The notes under the pieces were generated by a model, which saw nothing but the letters and a program-made list of their open reading frames with translations, had not been told where the DNA came from and did no database searches. Shown in pieces: positions 1 to 8,123 of a stretch of DNA of 64,000 bases. Both the position numbers and the translations under genes were made by a program. Source of the DNA: CAVVYW01 sp963752605 (GTDB lineage Bacteria; Actinomycetota; Thermoleophilia; Solirubrobacterales; 70-9); assembly GCA_963752605.1 (NCBI GenBank), contig CAVVYW010000006.1, forward strand, positions 868,001-932,000. Direction: 5' to 3'. The stretch's first letter is position 1; the number at the start of each line of letters is the position of its first letter.

Positions 1-119
1 CGCATAAGAAACGGTCGCTGTTGTGGCGGGACCGCGAAGCGGGTGCTTCAGGTGTGTGCAGAGGCAACCGGAGCTTGACGTTTCGTTCGTGGGGTGCAGT
101 GCGCATGAGGGCGCGCTTC

Positions 120-125
120 TATACT
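120..125 (+). promoter_or_regulatory. possible -10 element upstream of ccmA
   Basis: TATACT lies 30 bases before the GTG chosen for ccmA and is close to the sigma70 -10 consensus. No good -35 is seen 16-18 bases upstream; a TTGACG at 75-80 is too far away to pair with it. This is a weak prediction of the promoter for the whole ccm operon. Confidence 0.25.
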
Positions 126-154
126 GGCGGCCCCTCTTGCGGCGTGCCTTCCTC

Positions 155-877
155 GTGCCGACTCTCCGACTGATCGACCTGGCGTGCCGGCGCGGCGACC
201 GCATGCTCTTTCACGGCGTGCACCTGAACGTGGCGGCCGGCCACATGGTGTGGTTGCGCGGCTCGAACGGGCGCGGCAAGACGAGCCTGCTGCGCCTGGT
301 CACCGGACTCGCGAGCCCGGAACGCGGCCAGGTGCTGTGGGACGACACGCCGATCCGCAAGAGCGAGAGCTATCGCAGCGAGCTCGTGCACATCGGACAC
401 AGCAACGCCTTGAAGGACGACCTGACCGCCACCGAGTCGCTGGCCTTTCTCGCGCGCATCCATGGCCGCGACTCTGCGGCCGAGGCGCTGCACGGCGCGC
501 TCGACACCTTCGGCCTGGCGAGCCGGCGGCGTGCGCCGGTGCGCACGCTGTCGCAAGGCCAGCGCAAGCGCGTCGCGCTCGCACGCCTCGCGCTCGAGGG
601 CCGCCCGGGGCTGTGGGTGCTCGACGAGCCTTTCGACGCGCTCGATGCCGAAGGCACGCAGCGCCTGAATGCGCTGTTCGTAACGCACCGCGCGCGCGGG
701 GGCAGTCTGCTCGTGACGAGCCACCAACCGGTGATCGACCCGGCGCTGCGGCCCGATCGATCCGCCTTCGGCCGCCTCCCTTCAGGTGAGCCCAGGCCCA
801 CACGAAGGTGGACCCGTGCTGGCGCAGGTCAGGGCGGCTTGCCGGCGCGGCCTGGTCAGCGAGCGGACCGGTCATGA
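155..877 (+). CDS. ccmA: cytochrome c maturation ATPase CcmA
   Basis: ATPase subunit of the CcmABCD complex, which releases holo-CcmE from CcmC at the inner membrane. The protein has a Walker A (GSNGRGKTS, about residues 36-44), the ABC signature LSQGQRKR and a Walker B ending LWVLDEPF. GTG at 155 is chosen because homology-like sequence begins PTLRLIDL right after it; the frame is open further upstream (to 23) but that part looks non-coding. It is followed after 4 bases by ccmB. Oddity: the last ~40 residues, after TSHQPV, are Arg/Pro/Gly-rich and do not resemble a CcmA end; at 240 aa it is longer than the usual ~205-215. A small indel near 730 is a likely explanation. Confidence 0.9.
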   Translation: MPTLRLIDLACRRGDRMLFHGVHLNVAAGHMVWLRGSNGRGKTSLLRLVTGLASPERGQVLWDDTPIRKSESYRSELVHIGHSNALKDDLTATESLAFLARIHGRDSAAEALHGALDTFGLASRRRAPVRTLSQGQRKRVALARLALEGRPGLWVLDEPFDALDAEGTQRLNALFVTHRARGGSLLVTSHQPVIDPALRPDRSAFGRLPSGEPRPTRRWTRAGAGQGGLPARPGQRADRS

Positions 878-881
878 CGTG

Positions 882-1544
882 ATGTTCTTCGCCGCCATCT
901 ATTTGCGCGACCTGCGCCTGGCGATGCGCCGTCGTGTCGAGGCGCTGATGCCGGCGGCGTTCTTCATCGTCGCGGCGAGCCTGTTTCCGCTCGGCGTCGG
1001 TCCCGAGCCCGAGACGCTGCGGCAGATCGCGCCGGGCGTGGTCTGGGTGTGCGCGCTGCTCGCCGCGATGCTGTCGGTGAACCAGCTTTACGCCGCCGAC
1101 CACGCCGACGGCTCGCTCGAGCAACTGCTGCTGTCGGGTGAATCGACGGTGCTGGTCGCGGCGGCAAAGGCCGCCGCGCACTGGACGGTCAGCGGCGCGC
1201 CGCTGGTCGTCATCGCCCCGCTGTTCGGCCTGCTGTTCGGCATGCACGGCGACACGCTGACCGCGCTGTTCGTCTCGCTCGTGCTGGGCACGCCGATCCT
1301 CAGCCTGCTCGGCGGCGTCGGCGCTGCGCTGACGCTCGGCCTGCGCAGCGGTGGCATGCTGATCGTTCTGCTGGTGCTGCCGCTGTCGATTCCGGCGCTG
1401 ATCTTCGGCGCGGGCGCGGCCGGCGCGGTCGACAGTGGTTTATCGCCGGCGGGGAACTATTCTTTGCTCGGAGCGCTCTTGATCGCGTGCCTGTTGCTGG
1501 CACCGCTCGCCACCGCCGCGGCGTTGCGCATTTCGATGGAATAA
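882..1544 (+). CDS. ccmB: heme exporter membrane protein CcmB
   Basis: Membrane permease partner of CcmA in System I cytochrome c maturation. The 220-aa product has the usual length and about six hydrophobic segments (for example around residues 24-40, 47-66, 103-124, 131-155, 160-183 and 192-216). The ATG at 882 gives the typical N-terminus MFFAAIYLRDLRLAMRRR with a basic cytoplasmic leader before the first membrane helix. The frame is open upstream to 786, but those residues would lie inside the ccmA tail and do not look like CcmB. ccmC starts 11 bases after the stop. Confidence 0.9.
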   Translation: MFFAAIYLRDLRLAMRRRVEALMPAAFFIVAASLFPLGVGPEPETLRQIAPGVVWVCALLAAMLSVNQLYAADHADGSLEQLLLSGESTVLVAAAKAAAHWTVSGAPLVVIAPLFGLLFGMHGDTLTALFVSLVLGTPILSLLGGVGAALTLGLRSGGMLIVLLVLPLSIPALIFGAGAAGAVDSGLSPAGNYSLLGALLIACLLLAPLATAAALRISME

Positions 1545-1555
1545 GGCCCAAATCG

Positions 1556-2311
1556 ATGGCTGGTCGAATCCACTGGTTCACGTTCGCCGCACCCTCACGC
1601 TTTTACCGGCTGGCGGCCGCGCTCGAGCCGTGGCTGTGGGCAACGACCGTCGTGCTCGCGGCGCTCGGGCTTTACATCGGTTTTTTCGTCGCACCCACCG
1701 ACGCGACGCAAGGCGACGCCTACCGCATCATCTTCATCCACGTGCCGGCCGCATGGATGTCGATGCTCGTGTACCTGGTGATGGCGATGTGGGCGGCGAT
1801 CGGCTGGCTGCTCAACGCACGCATGGCGTCGATGTTCGCGCGCGCGCTCGCGCCCACGGGTGCGATCTTCACCTTCATCGCGTTGTGGACCGGCGCGCTG
1901 TGGGGGCGCCCGACGTGGGGCGCCTGGTGGGTATGGGACGCGCGACTGACCTCCGAGCTGATCCTGTTGTTCCTGTACCTCGGCTACATCGCACTGGTGG
2001 CGTCGATCGACGATGTGCGCCGTGGGGACAAGGCCGGGGCCTTGCTTGTCATCGTCGGAGTCGTCAACATCCCGATCATCTATTTCTCGGTGCGCTGGTG
2101 GAACACGCTGCATCAGGGCGCAACCATCAGCGCGACCGCTGCGCCGAAAATGGCCAGCACGATGCTGACGGCGATGCTGCTGATGACCTTCGCCTTCTGG
2201 GCCTACACCTTCGCGATCGCGTTTTCGAGGGCCCGCGCCGAGGTCATCGAACGCGAGTCGCGCACCGACTGGGTTCGCGAGCTGCTCGCTCGCCAAGGAA
2301 GCACTAGATGA
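1556..2311 (+). CDS. ccmC: heme-handling protein CcmC
   Basis: Inner-membrane protein that loads heme onto the chaperone CcmE. The 251-aa sequence carries the tryptophan-rich WWD heme-handling motif (WGAWWVWD, roughly residues 121-128) on a periplasmic loop, plus about six transmembrane helices. ATG at 1556 gives the family-typical aromatic-rich leader (HWFTFAAPSRFYRLA). The stop at 2309-2311 overlaps the ccmD ATG by four bases, so the two are translationally coupled. Confidence 0.93.
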   Translation: MAGRIHWFTFAAPSRFYRLAAALEPWLWATTVVLAALGLYIGFFVAPTDATQGDAYRIIFIHVPAAWMSMLVYLVMAMWAAIGWLLNARMASMFARALAPTGAIFTFIALWTGALWGRPTWGAWWVWDARLTSELILLFLYLGYIALVASIDDVRRGDKAGALLVIVGVVNIPIIYFSVRWWNTLHQGATISATAAPKMASTMLTAMLLMTFAFWAYTFAIAFSRARAEVIERESRTDWVRELLARQGSTR

Positions 2312-2484
2312 TTTGGAACAGCGCCTCCGATTTTTTCCACATGGGTGGCTACGGCCTCTATGTGTGGGGCTCGTACGCCGTGACCGTCGCGTTGCTCGTG
2401 ATCGAACCCTTGCTGGCGGCGCAGCGCCGGCGCAAGGCCGTCGAGCATGCGCGCGACGAGGCGCACGCGGAGAACATGCGATGA
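2308..2484 (+). CDS. ccmD: heme exporter accessory peptide CcmD
   Basis: Small membrane peptide (58 aa) that helps release holo-CcmE from the CcmABC complex. It starts at an ATG overlapping the end of ccmC and ends in a TGA overlapping the ccmE start (ATGA at both junctions). The N-terminus has the family pattern FFHMGGYGLYVWGSY, followed by one hydrophobic helix (AVTVALLVIEPLLA) and a charged tail rich in Arg, Lys and Glu. The position between ccmC and ccmE is diagnostic. Confidence 0.9.
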   Translation: MIWNSASDFFHMGGYGLYVWGSYAVTVALLVIEPLLAAQRRRKAVEHARDEAHAENMR

Positions 2485-2945
2485 CGCCGCGCGGCAAACG
2501 CCTCTCGATCATCCTCGGCGTGCTCATCGCCGTCGGCGCGGCGACCGCGCTCGTGCTCAACGCGTTCCAGAGCAACCTCGTGTTCTTCTATTCGCCGACG
2601 CAGGTGGTCGCACGCGAAGCGCCGACGCAGCGCACCTTTCGCATCGGCGGGCTGGTGCAGGCCGGCAGCGTGAAGCGCGACGGTGTCGACGTGAGCTTCA
2701 TGGTCACCGACACCGCGCAGACGATCCCGGTGCGCTACCGCGGCATCCTCCCCGACCTGTTCAAGGAAGGCAAAGGCGTCGTCGCACAGGGGCAGCTCGG
2801 CACCGACGGCGTGTTCGTCGCGCGCGAGGTGCTCGCCAAGCACGACGAGAACTACATGCCGCCCGAAGCGGCCGATGCGCTGAAGCGCGCCGGCGCCGTC
2901 AACGAGAAGATCGGCGGCAGCGTGATCAAGGAGGTGGCCAAATGA
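2481..2945 (+). CDS. ccmE: heme chaperone CcmE
   Basis: Periplasmic, membrane-anchored heme chaperone that binds heme covalently and hands it to CcmF/H. The 154-aa protein has one N-terminal anchor (residues ~8-27), an OB-fold core (FRIGGLVQAGSV) and the conserved heme-binding histidine H121 followed by tyrosine Y125 in LAKHDENYMPPE. The start ATG overlaps the ccmD stop and the stop overlaps the ccmF start. Confidence 0.95.
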   Translation: MTPRGKRLSIILGVLIAVGAATALVLNAFQSNLVFFYSPTQVVAREAPTQRTFRIGGLVQAGSVKRDGVDVSFMVTDTAQTIPVRYRGILPDLFKEGKGVVAQGQLGTDGVFVAREVLAKHDENYMPPEAADALKRAGAVNEKIGGSVIKEVAK

Positions 2946-4927
2946 TTCCCGAGCTTGGGCAAATCGCGCTGTTGCTTGCGCTCGCGGTGGCGTTGATCCA
3001 GGGCACGCTGCCGCTCGCCGGCGCCGCGCGCGGTCGCGAGCAATGGATGGCACTCGCTCGGCCGGCGGCGCAAACGCAGTTCCTGCTCGTCGCGTTCGCG
3101 TTCATCGCGCTGACGAGCTGCTTCGTGCGCAACGACTTCTCGGTGCAATACGTGGCAGCGCATTCGAACAGCGCGCTGCCGCTCGCCTATCGCATCGCCG
3201 GCGTGTGGGGCGGACACGAAGGCTCGCTGCTGTTGTGGCTGATGATGCTGTGCGTGTGGATGCTCGCGGTGGCATTGCTCAGCCGCCACCTGCCGCAAGC
3301 GGTGATCGCGCGCATCCTCGCGGTGATGGGGCTCGTCAGCGCCGGGTTCCTGCTGTTCATGGTGACCACGTCGAACCCCTTTGACCGGCTGTTCCCGGCG
3401 CCGGCCGACGGCAACGACCTGAACCCGCTGCTGCAGGATCCCGGCATGGTCGTGCACCCACCGATGCTCTACATGGGCTACGTCGGCTTCTCGGTCGCGT
3501 TCGCGTTCGCCGTCGCGGCGCTGCTCGGCGGCAACCTCGACGCCACGTGGGCACGCTGGACGCGCCCGTGGACGACCGCGGCGTGGTGCTTCCTCACCGT
3601 CGGCATCGCGCTCGGCAGCATGTGGGCGTACTACGTGCTCGGCTGGGGCGGCTGGTGGTTCTGGGACCCGGTCGAGAACGCGTCGTTCATGCCGTGGCTC
3701 GCCGGCACCGCGTTGATCCACTCGCTGGCGGTCACCGAAAAGCGGGGCGCCTTCAAGTCGTGGACCGTGCTGCTCGCGATCCTCGCGTTTTCGCTGTCGC
3801 TGCTCGGCACGTTCCTGGTTCGCTCGGGCGTGTTGTCGTCGGTGCATGCGTTCGCGACCGATCCAAGGCGCGGGTTGTTCATCCTCGCGTTCCTCGCGGT
3901 CGTGATCGGCGGTTCGTTGACGTTGTATGCGTGGCGCGCGCCGAAGGTCGGACTCGGCGCACGCTTCGAGCTGGTGTCGCGCGAGACGATGCTGCTCTCG
4001 AACAACGTGCTGTTCGTTGTCGCGATGCTGTCGGTGTTGCTCGGCACGCTGTACCCGCTGCTGCTCGATGCGCTCGGCATGGGCAAGATCTCGGTCGGAC
4101 CGCCGTACTTCGAGACGGTGTTCCTGCCGCTGATGGTGCCGGTCGTGTTCCTGGTCGGCATCGGACCGCTCGCGCGCTGGAAGCATGCAGAAGTGCCGGA
4201 TCTCGCGAAGCGTTTGCGCTGGGCTGCAGTCGTCGCCGTCGTGGCGGCGTTGCTCACCGCATGGCTCGCCGGGCGCATCACCTTCGGCGCAACGCTCGGT
4301 TTTCTGATGACGTTCTGGATCGTCGCGTCGATCGGCACCGACCTGTGGGAACGCGTGCGGCCCGCAGGCGGCGCGAGCGCCAGCGTGCTGGGCCGGCTGC
4401 GGCTGTTGCCGCGCTCGATGCTCGGCATGATGACGGCGCACCTCGGCGTCGCCGCGTTCGCGTTCGGGGTGTGCATGGTCAACACTTACGAGATCGAGCG
4501 TGACGTGAAGCTGAACATGGGCGACAGCACCGAAGTTGCCGGCCATGTCTTCACGCTGCGCGGCATGAAGCAGGTGCAGGGCCCGAACTACGAAGCGCTG
4601 CAGGCGTTGATCGAAGTGCAGCGCGACGGCAAGCCGGTGGTGCTGATGACGCCCGAAAAGCGCGTTTACCGCGTACAGCGCAACACGATGACCGAAGCGT
4701 CCATCGATCGCGGCATCACGCGCGACCTGTACGTCTCGCTCGGCGAGCCGCTTGCGGGCAACGCGTGGATCGTGCGCGTGTACTACAAGCCTTTCGTCAA
4801 CTGGATCTGGGGCGGATGTCTGCTGATGGCGCTGGGCGGCGCGCTCGCCGCGACCGACCGGCGCTACCGCGCGAAGCAACCGCAACCGCAACAAGCCGCG
4901 ACCGCAGTCGCCGGGACGCCCGCATGA
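2942..4927 (+). CDS. ccmF: cytochrome c heme lyase subunit CcmF
   Basis: Large integral membrane component of the heme lyase that attaches heme to apocytochrome c. The 661-aa length is normal. A WWD motif (WGGWWFWDPVENASFMPWL, about residues 236-254) and many membrane helices are visible, with histidines such as VVHPPMLYMGY upstream of it. The ATG overlaps the ccmE TGA (ATGA) and its own TGA overlaps the ccmG ATG. Confidence 0.96.
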   Translation: MIPELGQIALLLALAVALIQGTLPLAGAARGREQWMALARPAAQTQFLLVAFAFIALTSCFVRNDFSVQYVAAHSNSALPLAYRIAGVWGGHEGSLLLWLMMLCVWMLAVALLSRHLPQAVIARILAVMGLVSAGFLLFMVTTSNPFDRLFPAPADGNDLNPLLQDPGMVVHPPMLYMGYVGFSVAFAFAVAALLGGNLDATWARWTRPWTTAAWCFLTVGIALGSMWAYYVLGWGGWWFWDPVENASFMPWLAGTALIHSLAVTEKRGAFKSWTVLLAILAFSLSLLGTFLVRSGVLSSVHAFATDPRRGLFILAFLAVVIGGSLTLYAWRAPKVGLGARFELVSRETMLLSNNVLFVVAMLSVLLGTLYPLLLDALGMGKISVGPPYFETVFLPLMVPVVFLVGIGPLARWKHAEVPDLAKRLRWAAVVAVVAALLTAWLAGRITFGATLGFLMTFWIVASIGTDLWERVRPAGGASASVLGRLRLLPRSMLGMMTAHLGVAAFAFGVCMVNTYEIERDVKLNMGDSTEVAGHVFTLRGMKQVQGPNYEALQALIEVQRDGKPVVLMTPEKRVYRVQRNTMTEASIDRGITRDLYVSLGEPLAGNAWIVRVYYKPFVNWIWGGCLLMALGGALAATDRRYRAKQPQPQQAATAVAGTPA

Positions 4928-5454
4928 AGAGTCTGCGTTTCATCATTCCGCTCGGGCTGTTCGCGCTGCTCGTCTTCTTTCTGTGGCGCGGCCTGAGCCT
5001 CGACCCGCGCAAAGTGCCCTCACCGCTCATCGACAAGCCCGCGCCGAGCTTCGCGCTGACGAGGCTCGACGACCCGGCGAAGACGATCGCGCGCGACGAC
5101 ATGCTCGGCAAGGTCTGGATGCTGAACGTGTGGGCCTCGTGGTGCGTCGCGTGCCGCGAGGAACACCCCACGCTCGTCGAGTTCTCGAAGACGAAGGTCG
5201 TGCCGATCATCGGGCTGAACTACAAGGACACGCGTGCCGACGGCCTGAACTGGCTCGGGCGATTCGGCGACCCCTACCAGATGTCGATCTTCGACCAGGA
5301 CGGCCGTGTCGGCATCGACTTCGGCGTCTACGGCGTGCCCGAGACCTTCGTCATCGACAAGAAGGGATTGATCCGCTTCAAGCACATCGGCCCGCTGACA
5401 CCCGAGATCGTGCAGACGCGCATCCGGCCGCTGGTCAAGGAGCTCAATGGATAA
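4924..5454 (+). CDS. ccmG: thiol:disulfide interchange protein CcmG (DsbE)
   Basis: Membrane-tethered periplasmic thioredoxin-like reductant for apocytochrome or CcmH thiols. The 176-aa protein has an N-terminal anchor (residues ~5-21), the active site WCVAC (C74, C77) and the conserved cis-proline region VYGVPETFVID. The ATG overlaps the ccmF stop by four bases; its TAA overlaps the next gene's ATG by one base. Confidence 0.95.
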   Translation: MKSLRFIIPLGLFALLVFFLWRGLSLDPRKVPSPLIDKPAPSFALTRLDDPAKTIARDDMLGKVWMLNVWASWCVACREEHPTLVEFSKTKVVPIIGLNYKDTRADGLNWLGRFGDPYQMSIFDQDGRVGIDFGVYGVPETFVIDKKGLIRFKHIGPLTPEIVQTRIRPLVKELNG

Positions 5455-5915
5455 TGCTGGCGCGTGCCTGGTGCTGCGGCGCTTCGCTGGCTGCTGATGC
5501 TGTTCGCGCTGGTCTGCGAAAGGACGCACCGCCCGATCCGATCGACAACGCCGCGGTCGAAGCTCGCATGCTGCGCATCACCGAAGAATTGCGCTGCCTC
5601 GTGTGCCAGAACGAGACCATCGCGGGGTCGAACGCGAGCCTCGCGGAAGACCTGCGCACGCAGGTGCGCGACATGATCCGCAAGGGCCAGAGCGACGAGC
5701 AGATCCTCAAGTACATGACCGACCGCTACGGCGACTTCGTGCTCTACCGGCCGCCGTTGAAGGCGACGACGTTTCTGCTGTGGTTCGGCCCGGGCGTGCT
5801 GCTCGTCGGCGGGTTGGCGGTGTTGTACTTCGTGCTGCGCCGGCGCACGCGCATGAGCGATGACCGCTTCGAGCCCGACGAGCTCGACGCCGCCGAGGAA
5901 GGCGCGCCGCGATGA
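5454..5915 (+). CDS. ccmH: cytochrome c maturation protein CcmH (short form)
   Basis: Periplasmic thioredoxin-like subunit of the heme lyase. The LRCLVCQN motif (C48, C51) and NASLAEDLR are family hallmarks, with one C-terminal membrane helix (about residues 104-124). As read from ATG 5454, the first ~22 residues are not a convincing signal peptide. A good hydrophobic leader (LRWLLMLFALVC) sits in another frame just upstream of about 5520, so a one-base indel near 5515-5525 is likely. The TGA overlaps the ccmI ATG. Confidence 0.88.
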   Translation: MLARAWCCGASLAADAVRAGLRKDAPPDPIDNAAVEARMLRITEELRCLVCQNETIAGSNASLAEDLRTQVRDMIRKGQSDEQILKYMTDRYGDFVLYRPPLKATTFLLWFGPGVLLVGGLAVLYFVLRRRTRMSDDRFEPDELDAAEEGAPR

Positions 5916-7021
5916 CCGCGTTCGTGCTGCTGGCGATCGTGCTCGGCGTGCTGGCCGCCGCGTGGTCGACGCGCCCGCTGTGGTGGCGCACCGGCGCCGA
6001 CGGCCGGCCTTCGACCGCTCTCGCGGCGGTGTTGACCGTGTTCATGTTCGGCATCGCGTCGGGTGGCTACTTCGCGCTCGGCTCGCCGGGGCATCTGCTG
6101 CCGCGTAGCGCCGCCGCGCCGGCCGCATCGGACGGCAGTCCCCAGGACGCCGAGCGAGCGAAGGCGCTGCAGCAGATCGAGTCCATGGTCGACCAGCTCG
6201 CCGAGCGCCTGAAGACGCGACCCGACGACGCCGAAGGCTGGCAGATGCTCGCGCGTTCCTACGCGGCGATCGGCCGGCATGCACAAGCCGTCGACGCGTT
6301 CCGCAAGGCCACGCAACTGCGGCCCGACGACGCCGGCCTGCTCGCCGACCTCGCCTTTGCCGTGGCGATGACGAACAACCGCAATTTCGACGGCGAGCCG
6401 GTGGCGCTGGTCGAGCGCGCGCTGAAGCTCGATCCGAAGAACCCGAAGGCACTCGCGCTCGCCGGCACCGTGGCCTTCGAGCGCAAGGACTACCGCCTCG
6501 CGGTCACGCTCTGGGAACGGCTCGCGCAGATCGAGTCGGGCGACGGGCAGTTCGCCGAGCAGGTTCGCGCAAGCATCGCGCAGGCACGACAGCTCGCCGG
6601 CATGCCGCCGGCGCAAGCGCCTGTCGCGGGCACAGCGGGGTCTGCAGGACCGGGCGCGAGCGCTGCCGCCGCGCCTGCCAAGGTGAGCGGAACGGTGAGC
6701 CTCGCGCAACCGCTGAAAGCTCGCGTCGCGCCCGACGACACGCTGTTCGTGTTTGCGCGCGCGGCCGAGGGCAGCCGCGTGCCGCTGGCCATCGTGCGCA
6801 GGCAGGTGAAGGACCTGCCGCTGCAGTTCACGCTCGACGACAGCATGGCGATGTCGCCGGCCGCGAAGCTGTCGGGCGCAACGAGCGTGATCATCGGCGC
6901 CCGCATCTCGAAAAGCGGCGACGCGATGCCCAAGAGCGGTGACCTGCAGGGCGTGTCGCCTGCCGTCGCCGTCGGCACCAGCGGCATCAGGATCGAGATC
7001 AGCGAAGAGCTGAAGCGCTAG
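5912..7021 (+). CDS. ccmI: cytochrome c biogenesis TPR protein CcmI
   Basis: Apocytochrome chaperone that delivers apocytochromes to the CcmFH lyase. The 369-aa protein has two N-terminal membrane helices (~3-18 and ~38-56), then TPR-like repeats (WQMLARSYAAIGRHAQAVDAF; ALAGTVAFERKDYRLAVTLW), a Pro/Ala linker, and a C-terminal beta-rich domain (VSGTVSLAQPLKARVAPDD) typical of the fused CcmI/CycH type. It is the last gene of the overlapping ccm operon; the next gene begins 61 bases later. Confidence 0.92.
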   Translation: MTAFVLLAIVLGVLAAAWSTRPLWWRTGADGRPSTALAAVLTVFMFGIASGGYFALGSPGHLLPRSAAAPAASDGSPQDAERAKALQQIESMVDQLAERLKTRPDDAEGWQMLARSYAAIGRHAQAVDAFRKATQLRPDDAGLLADLAFAVAMTNNRNFDGEPVALVERALKLDPKNPKALALAGTVAFERKDYRLAVTLWERLAQIESGDGQFAEQVRASIAQARQLAGMPPAQAPVAGTAGSAGPGASAAAAPAKVSGTVSLAQPLKARVAPDDTLFVFARAAEGSRVPLAIVRRQVKDLPLQFTLDDSMAMSPAAKLSGATSVIIGARISKSGDAMPKSGDLQGVSPAVAVGTSGIRIEISEELKR

Positions 7022-7082
7022 CGGCGCCGGGGCATTCGCGCGGGTCGCGGCACGCGCGCGGCGTGCACCGGACAATGCGCGC

Positions 7083-8000
7083 ATGAGCACTGCGACCGCG
7101 GCCGATGCGAGGCTGCATCCAGCCCAGCTGCGTCTCGCGCAAGCGTTGATCTTCATCGTTCCGGCCTTCTGGAGCGTCAACTACCTCGTCGCGCGCTGGG
7201 CGCCGGGCGTGATCGCGCCGCATGCGCTGGCGCTCGGCCGCTGGTGCGTGGCCGCGCTGCTGCTCGGCGCCGTCTGCCGCGCCGAGCTGCTCGCCAAACG
7301 CGATCGCATCCGCGGCGAGTGGAAGCAGTTCGTCGTGCTCGGCGCGCTCGGCATGTGGGTGTGCGGCGCTTTCGTCTACATCGGCGGGCGCAGCACGACT
7401 GCCGTCAACATCGGCTTGCTGTACGCCGTCGCACCGGTGCTGATCGCGCTCGCGTCGGCGCTGTGGCTGCGTGAGCGCATGGGTCCGTTGCAGGTGCTCG
7501 GCGTCGTGATGGCGCTCGCCGGCATGCTGCACATCCTGTTCAAGGGTGACTGGAGCGCTGCGCTGCAACTGCGCATCAACGAAGGCGATGCCTGGGTCGC
7601 GATCGCGGTGCTGTGCTGGGCCGCGTACTCGGTGCTGCTGCGTGCCTGGCCGTCGGCCTTCGGGCCGGTCGCGCGACTCACGTTGATCGCCTGCGGCGGC
7701 ATCGCGGTGCTCATTCCGTTCACGCTTTGGGAGGCGATCGCGTGGCTGCCTTCACAGCTGTCGTGGAAGAGCGCAGCGCTCGTGCTCGCGGCGGCGTTGA
7801 TTCCGGGCGCCGGCGCATATGCCGCGTATTCGATCATGCAGCGCACGCTCGGTGCGGCGCGCGTGTCGGTCGTGCTCTACCTCGGGCCGTTGTACAGCGC
7901 GCTGATTGCGTGGTGGGTGCTCGACGAGCGCATCGAGTGGTTTCACGGCGTCGGCGCGTTGCTGATCCTGCCGGGCATCTGGCTGTCCACGCGCCGCTGA
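7083..8000 (+). CDS. DMT-family (EamA) transporter
   Basis: Inner-membrane drug/metabolite exporter of the EamA type. About ten hydrophobic segments form two repeats of the EamA domain (roughly residues 19-150 and 160-303). The second repeat shows the usual GAARVSVVLYLGPLYSALIAW pattern near its last helices. The substrate cannot be inferred. It follows ccmI by 61 bases on the same strand but is functionally unrelated; a separate promoter is possible. Confidence 0.85.
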   Translation: MSTATAADARLHPAQLRLAQALIFIVPAFWSVNYLVARWAPGVIAPHALALGRWCVAALLLGAVCRAELLAKRDRIRGEWKQFVVLGALGMWVCGAFVYIGGRSTTAVNIGLLYAVAPVLIALASALWLRERMGPLQVLGVVMALAGMLHILFKGDWSAALQLRINEGDAWVAIAVLCWAAYSVLLRAWPSAFGPVARLTLIACGGIAVLIPFTLWEAIAWLPSQLSWKSAALVLAAALIPGAGAYAAYSIMQRTLGAARVSVVLYLGPLYSALIAWWVLDERIEWFHGVGALLILPGIWLSTRR

Positions 8001-8042
8001 TCGCGCGGCGGCGGCGCTCGGATCAACGAGCACTTCGAGGGA

Positions 8043-8079
8043 GATGCATGGCAGCATAATGATAAGTATGCCAATCATC
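8043..8079. promoter_or_regulatory. imperfect inverted repeat upstream of ald
   Basis: Two 11-base arms, GATGCATGGCA (8043-8053) and TGCCAATCATC (8069-8079), match as an inverted repeat at 9 of 11 positions around an AT-rich 15-base centre. It ends 44 bases before the ald start. Alanine dehydrogenase genes are often controlled by Lrp/AsnC-type regulators that bind such dyads; the assignment here is inference, and no adjacent regulator gene is present. Confidence 0.35.
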
Positions 8080-8123
8080 TCGACGGTCGCACAATGGGCC
8101 TGCCTATCCGACAGGAGCGAGCC

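Noticed and set aside
75..125. TTGACG/TATACT as a full sigma70 promoter for ccm
   Set aside because: The hexamers are 39 bases apart, far beyond functional spacing; only the -10 was kept, at low confidence.
2852..4894. A 680-aa open frame on the minus strand opposite ccmF
   Set aside because: Low-complexity His/Arg/Gln-rich translation typical of GC-rich antisense shadows; ccmF on the plus strand is certain.
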